A stretch of 16,278 bases of DNA, taken from the NCBI GenBank assembly GCA_030744095.1, contig JASLRF010000388.1:1-16278 (forward strand). Reading direction: 5' to 3'. The position numbers and the translations under genes are program-made. Positions 10,501-16,070 of the stretch are shown here, piece by piece. The notes under the pieces were generated by a model. It ran no database searches, had not been told where the DNA came from, and saw only the letters and a list, made by a program, of their open reading frames with translations. The DNA comes from Pirellulaceae bacterium (GTDB lineage: Bacteria > Planctomycetota > Planctomycetia > Pirellulales > Pirellulaceae). The stretch's first letter is position 1. The number at the start of each line of letters is the position of its first letter.

Positions 10501-11573
10501 GCCTGGCCGCTCGCCAACAACAGCTGCAACGTGACAAAGATATCGCGGAAACACTGATGCAATTGGCGATGCAACAACAACAAGCCCGCGACGAAATCGC
10601 CATGCAGGCAGACGCGCTGAAACAGTTGGCCGGCAAAAAGCCTACTCCACCGGCTGAGACGACGGACAAACGTCCTGGCGATGTCCCGACCGACGCCACA
10701 CGTCGCGAGCAGCAACTTGCCGCAGCCCAGGCACTCGAAACGGCCTCTGAGAAGTTTGCTCAGGCGCAGCGCGCAACCGGCGAGGGCGCGGTTGAAGTTT
10801 CGGGACAAGAAGAAGTTGCAAATCAACCGATTCGCCAAGGTCTGGAAACGGCTGCTCAATTGGGCCAACTGTCCGCAGCGCTGCCTGCCGAGGCACTTGC
10901 GCAAGCCGGCGAACCGACGGATGCCACACCGGCCGCGGAGGGCAATCCCACATCCGAAAGCGCACCACCGACGGGCGAAGGTCAGACGCCAGCCGGTACC
11001 AGCGGAGACAGTGCCAACGCGCCCACAGAAGGCGCGGCGCAGAACTCGCCGCCCGGCGACGCGCCGTCCGAGGCAACAGCTGCGACGACGGAACTGGGCA
11101 ACCGGTTTGTGCCAGATTCACCAGAAGTAACCGCTCAGCAGATTGCTGGCAGTGAAGCCCTAGCGGAAGCCGCCCAAGCGTTGGCGCAGGCCAGCCCGAC
11201 AGCTCAGCCTGCTGCAGGTGACACGCCGTCCGGCGAAGGCGAACCAAGCCAATCCACACCGCCAGCAGACGCGCAGGACAAAACTGCCAAGACTTCACCC
11301 ACTGCAACAACTGGCGGCGCTTCCGCGGATGGGGAAGCTCAAGAGAACCAGGAAGCGGAGGATGCTCCATTGGAACTGAATCCAGCCGCCAAAGGTGATA
11401 GCCGCAGCGACAAGGAAGGAAAGAGTAACGGCACGACACGTAATTTTCAGACCGAAGGCTGGTTCGCCAAGCTACCGCCATCGCTGCAAAAAGCGATTCA
11501 AGCTAAGGCCCGCCGCCGCGCGCCGCGTGGTTATGAACAACGACTTAAGCGCTATTTCGAGAGTATTGATTGA
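7554..11573 (+). CDS. Giant secreted Ala/Gln-rich coiled-coil protein
   Basis: 1339 residues; ATG 7554 overlaps the previous stop (ATGA) and has a good GGAG site. Residues 1-27 are a signal peptide (hydrophobic core VWIVLIAAWVFSL, probable cut in PLLA|QD), and no other membrane helix is apparent, so the mature protein should be periplasmic. Residues about 30-1110 are almost entirely charged, Ala/Gln/Glu/Lys-rich helix with heptad character. Residues about 1115-1296 are a Pro/Gly/Ser/Thr/Ala-rich, low-complexity linker. A compact tail (1300-1339) carries GWFAKLPPSLQKAI and PRGYEQRLKRYFESID, which resembles the tail of planctomycete DUF4175-type proteins. No Cys was found in the whole chain, and the mature part has only two Trp. 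The position, coupled to the DUF4175-like gene, suggests the two act as one unit. It could be a structural rod, spacer or scaffold of the envelope. No enzymatic motif was seen. Confidence 0.82.
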   Translation: MTHHSATVWIVLIAAWVFSLSSAPLLAQDVELDVLRQKQRRQEKARGLATELVSSVLDIQLRQLKENQLEHLPIYSEIKSMRGNLDKLVEHEMQEVVKLLVEAQQGETTQQLRKVNEARNVIREVVVALMAERQKLLKRLRIARIAAQVRQLILLERDTLDQTKELPAAKIDQREQLTLDTIQDQRDITAIYFQLVAVLSDVSDWGGPIATGATEGLRVLKTAQVKQQLQVIATSLQQSEIDAAVTSQRNVIKGLMALLKVIEDTQGLIGADREAALEMVREMIKEQEELRETVREDDLVEETAKDEFAFEQRQIQQNLGTLAETLADFPEVDPLVAQSRESAAQAEAELFEGDKTEALLQQGQVVGSLAEIEQQLQRALEPDSADKTADELAEQVKQLEKLDQSLDQAVATQEKATEQAEKNARAALQAEQQVAKQLEAAEQLGEFSRGIESRLDDAKDAVEAAAKTTAEMQPEAAQARQQDTQRAEDVLRQAAAEVKAELADTKRRQLAVEVGELARAAEALERAAAAEREIASAAADASQADGLTEEKAAALAKEQSIVDAVAEKIAEGVKQTAPTAAQQIVAAKPPAQEAARHLAAAQKQPGPDSKPAAAGAADAADKSAQQLETAAAELRKAAGTAAQELAKQADEQLQPVAAARKAVEGTLASLPEDSTANLAQLQQASADVAQARIEQMKASGRAPAAAAQKMADAIAKAQEDQQAANRAAEALARGTASTPLEASRKQDQVAEQAKQLAKDVSSEVASKLKAAVEAAAKAAQETLIGKPQDAQAARDATAAALDDALATAIQETRDAAEQPAGAPNKDAQDTVGDLAGKAKTSVGDRPADVADALVEARQMSDAAGKALDADNTDAVEKNQKQTAENLDKAAQGLAEAIKAEKKKQQEQLAQQSKESGQLADQAATLDTGATAALRQAQRAAELMAETQVRPTDENATDENAIDSNDLAKTNKDVQRGLERAVASLAARQQQLQRDKDIAETLMQLAMQQQQARDEIAMQADALKQLAGKKPTPPAETTDKRPGDVPTDATRREQQLAAAQALETASEKFAQAQRATGEGAVEVSGQEEVANQPIRQGLETAAQLGQLSAALPAEALAQAGEPTDATPAAEGNPTSESAPPTGEGQTPAGTSGDSANAPTEGAAQNSPPGDAPSEATAATTELGNRFVPDSPEVTAQQIAGSEALAEAAQALAQASPTAQPAAGDTPSGEGEPSQSTPPADAQDKTAKTSPTATTGGASADGEAQENQEAEDAPLELNPAAKGDSRSDKEGKSNGTTRNFQTEGWFAKLPPSLQKAIQAKARRRAPRGYEQRLKRYFESID

Positions 11574-11642
11574 ACAATTGTCTGCCATCCGGGCAGGTCC
11601 CAATTCACTTACACTACCACAGCACTCAGCGACGAAAGCACC

Positions 11643-12668
11643 ATGACTGAAAACCATCCTGACGATGTTGCCGCCGTACAACGGTGCCAAGAATCCTTTG
11701 ACCGCATTAAGGCCGAACTTTCCAAGGTCATTGTTGGGCAAGACGACGTGATTGAACAAGTCATGGTCACCATTCTGGCACGTGGCCACGCCTTGCTGGA
11801 AGGTGTACCTGGTCTGGCTAAGACTTTGCTTGTCAGTTCTCTGGCCAAGGCAATGCATATGTCGTTTCATCGAATCCAGTTTACACCTGATCTGATGCCC
11901 AGCGACGTGACGGGCACCGAGTTGATTCAAGAGGATCCTGAAACTGGCGAACGAGGATACAAGTTTCTTCCTGGTCCGATTTTTGCGAACCTGTTGCTGG
12001 CGGATGAAATCAACCGAACCCCACCCAAAACCCAGGCCGCGATGCTCGAAGCCATGCAAGAGCGTCACGTCAGTGCGGGCGGCAGCCAACACGATTTGCC
12101 TGCCCCCTTCTTCGTGCTGGCAACACAGAATCCGCTCGAGCAAGAGGGCACCTACCCACTGCCCGAAGCACAGCTGGACCGTTTCCTGTTGTACATCAAG
12201 GTCAATTATCCGACGGGTGCCGAGGAATGGGAAATCGCTCGGCGCGTGACGACGGGTCAACTTGGCGAAATTGAACCTTGTATCACCGGCGATGAGATCA
12301 TCGCATTGCAGGAGCTGGTAACGCGAGTTCCCGTCAGTGATCAGGTCCTGGGCTACGCCTGGGCATTGGTTCGCGCGTCGCGTCCAGGCTCCACTGAGGC
12401 ACCCGATTTTGTCAACCAATGGGTGAATTGGGGTGCCGGACCACGGGGCGTTTTGACGCTGGTGACCGCCGCAAAAGCTCGAGCGATTCTGCATGGCCGT
12501 TACCACGCCGCGGCCTCGGATGTGAAAGCAGTTGTCACGCCGGCGCTGCGCCATCGATTAGCGGGCAACTACACGGCGCAGGCCAATAACGTCGACAGCG
12601 AACAGCTGATCAAAATGTTGATGGATGCCGTGCCCGATGATCGGCACTACGAGAAGCCTGCAGCATAG
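11643..12668 (+). CDS. MoxR-family AAA+ ATPase
   Basis: 341 residues, about the usual MoxR length. VGQDDVIEQV (31-40) opens the AAA+ module. Walker A is GVPGLAKT (54-61, K60), the MoxR-specific region FTPDLMPSDVTGTELIQ follows, Walker B is LLLADEINRTPP (D121, E122), and sensor 1 is in LATQNPLEQEGTYPLPEAQLDRF (N163). A C-terminal lid domain completes it. All nucleotide-handling residues look intact, so it should hydrolyse ATP in the cytosol. MoxR proteins act as chaperone-like remodellers with vWA-domain partners; the DUF58 and BatA-like genes here are the obvious candidates. It starts 69 nt after the coiled-coil gene, without a clear Shine-Dalgarno site. It may be read through from the operon or have its own promoter; none was recognised. 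The family call is very secure; the client is unknown. Confidence 0.96.
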   Translation: MTENHPDDVAAVQRCQESFDRIKAELSKVIVGQDDVIEQVMVTILARGHALLEGVPGLAKTLLVSSLAKAMHMSFHRIQFTPDLMPSDVTGTELIQEDPETGERGYKFLPGPIFANLLLADEINRTPPKTQAAMLEAMQERHVSAGGSQHDLPAPFFVLATQNPLEQEGTYPLPEAQLDRFLLYIKVNYPTGAEEWEIARRVTTGQLGEIEPCITGDEIIALQELVTRVPVSDQVLGYAWALVRASRPGSTEAPDFVNQWVNWGAGPRGVLTLVTAAKARAILHGRYHAAASDVKAVVTPALRHRLAGNYTAQANNVDSEQLIKMLMDAVPDDRHYEKPAA

Positions 12669-12701
12669 CAACCTAACTGGACAGCGACACTTCAGTCCTG
12701 A

Positions 12702-12779
12702 AAGGGGTCGGGAGTCTCTTTCGAATGACGACCCGCATGCTTCGGAGCAGACCTTGACCTAAAAGACTCCCGACACCTT
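12702..12779. repeat. Long inverted repeat (REP-like element) between MoxR and DUF58
   Basis: The left arm AAGGGGTCGGGAGTCTCTT (12702-12720) and right arm AAAAGACTCCCGACACCTT (12761-12779) are reverse complements at 17 of 19 positions, with GTCGGGAGTCT perfect in both. A 40-nt spacer (12721-12760) contains the palindrome GCATGC at 12735-12740. It lies wholly within the 168-nt gap. It could form a large stem-loop in RNA or DNA. Candidates are a dispersed REP-like palindrome, a MITE-like insertion, or an attenuator/processing site that lowers DUF58 expression relative to MoxR. No long U-run follows on the + strand, so a classic terminator is less likely. Confidence 0.75.
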
Positions 12780-12836
12780 CGCACCCGCCGGCAGCGTTTC
12801 GGCAGTTGACCTTTCCAATTTACCCCTGAGTACCCC

Positions 12837-13745
12837 ATGGCCAAGTCGGTTCTATCGCGATATTTGGATCCTGACGTACTGACGCGAGTTGCGGATCGCC
12901 ATTTCGATCCAAAGGAGCTGGTGATCGGTAATCTCGCCGGCGCGCACAAGTCGCCGCTGTCGGGCTTCGCCGTCGAGTTTGCTGGCCATCGTGAGTATGT
13001 GCCTGGGGACGACCCTAAGCACATCGACTGGCGCATCTATTTCAATCGCGACAAGTACTTTATCAAACAATACGAACTGGAAACAAATTTTGTCTGCCAT
13101 CTGATTTTGGATATCAGCGCTTCGATGCGCTACGGCGACGGTCGCCAACAGAAGCTCCTGACCGCCGCACAGATGGCCGCCACGCTAGGGTACTCCGTCA
13201 TCCGGCAAAGCGATAAAGTTTCCTTAACCACGTTCGACAACCAGATTCGGGGGGTCATCACACCTAGTAATTCCATGGGCCAGATCATGCGGATTACACA
13301 GCACCTCGACGAAACCGAAGCCGTGGAGAAAACCGACATCGGCGATTGTCTTGACGATGCCGTGAGTCGAATGGGACGACGTGAAGTCGTGATGATCTTC
13401 AGCGACTTTTTCTGCGATCTCGAGAAGCTCGAAATGTCACTACAACGGATGCGGTACCATCGCCACGAGGTCGTTCTGTTTCAAGTGCTCCACCACGATG
13501 AAGTCGCTTTTGAATTCGATACCATGACCAAGTTCGTGGGACTCGAAATCCCTGACGAACTGCTAACTCAGCCAGAAGATCTTCGCGATGAATACCTGAG
13601 GGCAATTCGGAAGTTCAATGACGATCTGCGGAGCATGGCAGAACGCAATCAGAGCGAATACGTCCTGGTCGACACCGGACGCAGCTTGGGTGAAACACTC
13701 AGCGACTACCTGAATCTACGTAATCGTGTGAGAAGTCGAAGTTGA
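12837..13745 (+). CDS. DUF58 protein with vWA-like MIDAS
   Basis: 302 residues from ATG 12837. The DUF58 signature is clear: GAHKSPLSGFAVEFAGHREY, then PGDDPKHIDWRIYFN (35-70). It is followed by a vWA-like region with an intact MIDAS DISAS (D92, S94, S96), a Thr-rich strand KVSLTTF and Asp190 in VVMIFSDFF. There are no membrane helices, so this is the short cytosolic form rather than the longer membrane-bound DUF58 type. Proteins of this family are nearly always encoded beside MoxR and are thought to be its adaptor. Here it is the last + strand gene, 168 nt after MoxR with an inverted repeat between, and it converges on the HEAT-repeat gene. No Shine-Dalgarno site precedes the start. Family call very secure. 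Confidence 0.94.
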   Translation: MAKSVLSRYLDPDVLTRVADRHFDPKELVIGNLAGAHKSPLSGFAVEFAGHREYVPGDDPKHIDWRIYFNRDKYFIKQYELETNFVCHLILDISASMRYGDGRQQKLLTAAQMAATLGYSVIRQSDKVSLTTFDNQIRGVITPSNSMGQIMRITQHLDETEAVEKTDIGDCLDDAVSRMGRREVVMIFSDFFCDLEKLEMSLQRMRYHRHEVVLFQVLHHDEVAFEFDTMTKFVGLEIPDELLTQPEDLRDEYLRAIRKFNDDLRSMAERNQSEYVLVDTGRSLGETLSDYLNLRNRVRSRS

Positions 13746-13754
13746 CTGATCAAC

Positions 13755-13771
13755 AGTCCATCACCTGGACT
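13755..13771. terminator. Weak hairpin between convergent genes
   Basis: AGTCCA (13755-13760) and TGGACT (13766-13771) form a 6-bp stem with the 5-nt loop TCACC, 9 nt after the DUF58 stop and within the 64-nt gap between convergent genes. There is no T-run on either side. The position suits a shared terminator, but the structure is weak. Confidence 0.3.
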
Positions 13772-13809
13772 CATGCGGTCTGCCGTTAATCAAGTTGTCG
13801 ATGATCTGA

Positions 13810-15138
13810 TTACCGTGGCCGCTGACCACTTGCGTTGGCCGGGTTATCGTCTGTCGATTTTCCTGTGATGATGTCGATCGCTTGCCGGGCTGCCGCGCGG
13901 ACATCGTCGTTGTCGTCATCAAGTCGGCTCCGCAGCGCGGGCAAGGCAGGTTTGGAAGCCACACCAATCTCGGCCAAGGTGTCGACTACAAACAACCGTG
14001 TCAAGGCATGCTCGGTCTCCAGCAAGTCAATCAGTCCAGGCACGGCGCCTGCGCCAGCCTCGCCCAGTTCGGAAAATGCATCGGCTACGTCCCAGGGTGC
14101 GTCGATTTTCTGAAACTCCTCCAGTAGCACGCGGACGACAAAATCGGACTCGCCGGCAATCTTCCAGACGGCAACGGCTGCAGGCACGCGGGCTCGGAAG
14201 AACGGTCGATCGATCGCCACTTTGAGGGCCGGCACAGTCTCTTTGGCCGGCGGCCCAATTTTCGCCAACGCCTGCGCAGCCGCAACCCTCACCGGGTGCA
14301 GTTTGTCCTGGAGTGCGTCACTGAGCGCTGGAAGCAACTTTGGGCCGGCCGCGATGCCGATATCTCCGAGTGCCATCACGGCGTTTCGGCGAACCGACGC
14401 AGAGGCCTCATGCGTCAGGGTGATCAGTCGATCGACGGTGGGTAGCGCGGCTGGCGAGCCAATGCTCCCCAACGCGCGACACGACCAATACTGAGTATGC
14501 AGGTTCTTGTGATCCAGCAACTTGGACAAAGGCATCACGGCCGAACTACCCGAGGGACCGATTCCAACCAAGGCTTGACAAGCCATATGTCTGAGGACAT
14601 CATCCTCCGCCGCAAGCAGCCGAATCAACTTAGGGACAGCTGGCTTCGCCGGAGGCCCGATTTCGGATATCGCGATACACGTGGCGCGAACAACCATTGG
14701 ATTGGCGTCTGTCAGCCGCTCGATTAACGTGGGGAGCGACTCGTCGCCGATCCGGCCTAGTGCCAGCGAAGCGATATACCAAACTGGACGACCACTGTCG
14801 TCGAGACTTTGGTCCGTCATTTTGTGCAACAAGGCGTTGGCCGCAACGGTGGCGGCTGCCGGATGGGCCTTTAATGCATCGGTTGTTGCAATTCGAATCC
14901 GCTCGTCGCCATCAACAAGGGCCACGATCAGCGCGGAGACAGCCTGTACGTCAACTTGATTCGCCGCGGCTAACTCGCGCGCCGCGGCAGATCGTATTTC
15001 TTTGTCGTCGTCGGCCAAACGGCGTACCGCGCCGGCAAGGCTCGACGCGTCGTCGCTCGTTTCTTCACATGGGACATCTATCGAACTGCCCAGGACCAAC
15101 GCGGCAACCAAGACCAGAAACACCCAGCGATTCTTCAT
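13810..15138 (-). CDS. Secreted HEAT-repeat protein
   Basis: 442 residues on the - strand. The start is ATG at 15138-15136, with GAGGG 7 nt upstream, the clearest ribosome site for a - strand gene here. The N-terminus MKNRWVFLVLVAALVLG is a signal peptide. The nearby DVPC is a poor lipobox because Pro precedes the Cys, so a soluble periplasmic or secreted form is more likely than a lipoprotein. From about residue 32 to 425 there are roughly ten HEAT/PBS-lyase-type helical repeats, with recurring cores such as ALGRIG, AISEIGPPAKPAVPKLIRLL, ALGSIG, ALGDIG, ALAKIGPPAKETVPAL and TLAEIGVASKPALPALRSRL. A short polar tail ends at GQRPR. HEAT arrays bind proteins; the partner cannot be read from sequence. 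Such secreted repeat proteins are abundant in planctomycetes. It converges with DUF58, so it is not part of the MoxR operon. Confidence 0.88.
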   Translation of the reverse strand: MKNRWVFLVLVAALVLGSSIDVPCEETSDDASSLAGAVRRLADDDKEIRSAAARELAAANQVDVQAVSALIVALVDGDERIRIATTDALKAHPAAATVAANALLHKMTDQSLDDSGRPVWYIASLALGRIGDESLPTLIERLTDANPMVVRATCIAISEIGPPAKPAVPKLIRLLAAEDDVLRHMACQALVGIGPSGSSAVMPLSKLLDHKNLHTQYWSCRALGSIGSPAALPTVDRLITLTHEASASVRRNAVMALGDIGIAAGPKLLPALSDALQDKLHPVRVAAAQALAKIGPPAKETVPALKVAIDRPFFRARVPAAVAVWKIAGESDFVVRVLLEEFQKIDAPWDVADAFSELGEAGAGAVPGLIDLLETEHALTRLFVVDTLAEIGVASKPALPALRSRLDDDNDDVRAAARQAIDIITGKSTDDNPANASGQRPR

Positions 15139-15364
15139 CGGAATTCCCTCACGAAAGACGACTTCGATGACCAGTCGAGCAACAACGACAAAGGTAGAAG
15201 ATTAATGGTGGCAGTGGTGACGCGCCCGATCTTTCTCAGAGGGATCGTATAGTTTTTGAGTTATTAGTTTGCTTCGGGTTTGAACCTCATTCCCAAACTC
15301 CGTTCGGTAACGCATGTCCCCGAGCTTCGCATCGGAGAAATCGGCAAGACCGTGGACGGTGACG
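15139..15364. other. Gap between DUF805 and HEAT-repeat genes
   Basis: 226 nt between two - strand genes. An AT-rich patch at about 15244-15270 could hold a - strand promoter (a TATACG-like -10 is visible on that strand), but no convincing -35 goes with it. Short alternative frames extend in from the DUF805 gene on both strands; none is supported as a gene. Confidence 0.4.
15146..15150 (-). promoter_or_regulatory. Shine-Dalgarno site of the HEAT-repeat gene
   Basis: On the - strand this reads GAGGG, followed by 7 nt (AATTCCG) and the ATG at 15138-15136. It supports the chosen start, which also gives a proper signal peptide. Confidence 0.6.
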
Positions 15365-15793
15365 TTACGTTGGATCAGGACCATAACTATTGGGTCCAAA
15401 TGTCCCTCGTAAACAACCTGTCTCAACAAACGCCCACAACGGTCCAATCAGCGGAATAATATTAATGAGTATCCACCAACCTGACTTGTCTCGGTCGTGC
15501 CAACGCTTGACTTGCACAGCGAGGGAAATCCAAATCAGCGGAATATAAAGTAATAGAATCCCTGCAGTCGTCACCGGAGAATCTTCACCAAAGGCGACAA
15601 TAAGACCGAAGATCGCCGCATAGAAAACAAGGGTGACGCCTAGCGAAACGCCCCAATAGACTCGCCGCGGGATACGCCCTTCAAACGAAAACAGAATCCG
15701 TGTAAGTGTTGGCTCTTCTCGAGGCGGTAACGGTGAATCATCACTAAATATCTTTCCGGCCTTTGGTGCTTCATATGGATTCTCTGAATTCAT
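15365..15793 (-). CDS. DUF805 membrane protein
   Basis: 142 residues with the start at ATG 15793-15791. The frame stays open 52 codons further upstream to a TTG at 15949. The inner start is preferred because GAGGA lies 10 nt before it and because MNSENPYEAPKA matches the short NPYxxP-type N-terminus often seen on planctomycete membrane proteins. After about 30 polar residues come ILFSFEGRIPRRVYW (33-47), a membrane helix (about 46-69), a second (about 77-95), the family hallmark VKRWHDRDKSGWW (95-107), and a third helix leading to GPLWAFVETGCLRGTFGPN. The ending SYGPDPT is canonical, so the gene is complete. DUF805 proteins are small inner-membrane proteins of unknown function. It lies upstream of the HEAT gene on the same strand, 226 nt away, so cotranscription is possible but not shown. 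Confidence 0.87.
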   Translation of the reverse strand: MNSENPYEAPKAGKIFSDDSPLPPREEPTLTRILFSFEGRIPRRVYWGVSLGVTLVFYAAIFGLIVAFGEDSPVTTAGILLLYIPLIWISLAVQVKRWHDRDKSGWWILINIIPLIGPLWAFVETGCLRGTFGPNSYGPDPT

Positions 15794-15803
15794 CTGGACC
15801 AGT

Positions 15804-15808
15804 TCCTC
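15804..15808 (-). promoter_or_regulatory. Probable Shine-Dalgarno site of the DUF805 gene
   Basis: On the - strand this reads GAGGA, 10 nt before the ATG at 15793. The spacing is slightly long but usable, and it supports the inner start over the in-frame TTG at 15949. Confidence 0.45.
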
Positions 15809-15924
15809 ATGAAACACCCACCGGGAGCCATCGTCGTCACTGCCCTGAACGAGTGAGACGACATCGACTAGAAAGATACCATCTTTAGGAGGCACCTGTA
15901 GAAACCAGGAAAGAAATGAGGAAC

Positions 15925-15979
15925 CGCGAATGAACGCCAATGCACACAAATTAATGGACCGCCTTAACGTTCATTCGCG
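15925..15979. repeat. Perfect 12-bp inverted repeat, REP-like
   Basis: CGCGAATGAACG (15925-15936) is the exact reverse complement of CGTTCATTCGCG (15968-15979), with 31 nt between. The motif CGCGAATGAACGC recalls the dispersed CGAATGAAC-type repeats common between genes in planctomycetes and other environmental bacteria (from memory, not searched). It lies upstream of the DUF805 gene and overlaps the far end of its open frame, another reason to prefer the inner DUF805 start. Confidence 0.7.
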
Positions 15980-16043
15980 TCCCTTAGCGGTTTTACGCCT
16001 CTGCGCTTACGACACACTAGCAAACTTTCTACAAATAGATCGC

Positions 16044-16066
16044 TTGTAACAGATTCTTCTGTACAA
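16044..16066. repeat. Bulged hairpin
   Basis: TTGTAACAGA (16044-16053) pairs with TCTGTACAA (16058-16066) to give 9 bp with one bulged A and the tetraloop TTCT. TTTT occurs 11 nt later at 16077-16080, too far for a classic terminator on the + strand. It could be a weak terminator or part of the neighbouring repeat element. Confidence 0.4.
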
Positions 16067-16070
16067 ATGA

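Noticed and set aside
9552..10904. 450-codon open frame on the - strand inside the coiled-coil gene, plus other long antisense frames at 9046-9882 and 10642-11481
   Set aside because: They mirror the Ala/Gln/Glu-rich codons of the + strand gene, where stops are rare on the opposite strand. The translations have skewed composition and no recognisable domain, while the + strand gene is coherent end to end.
11582..11596. CTGCC/GGCAG stem just after the coiled-coil gene as a terminator
   Set aside because: Only 5 bp, no T-run, and the downstream MoxR gene probably needs read-through.
11472..12554. 360-codon open frame on the - strand opposite MoxR
   Set aside because: MoxR motifs on the + strand are unmistakable; the antisense translation shows no domain.
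12806..12811. TTGACC as a -35 promoter box before DUF58
   Set aside because: No acceptable -10 at 16-18 nt spacing; planctomycete promoters are also poorly predicted by this pattern.
15202..15447. 81-codon - strand frame reading partly protein-like (RNVTVHGLADFSDAKLGDM) at the DUF805 3' end, and a + strand frame opposite it
   Set aside because: Both overlap the canonical DUF805 C-terminus in other frames. DUF805 ends normally, so no frameshift is needed, and neither frame has a supported start.
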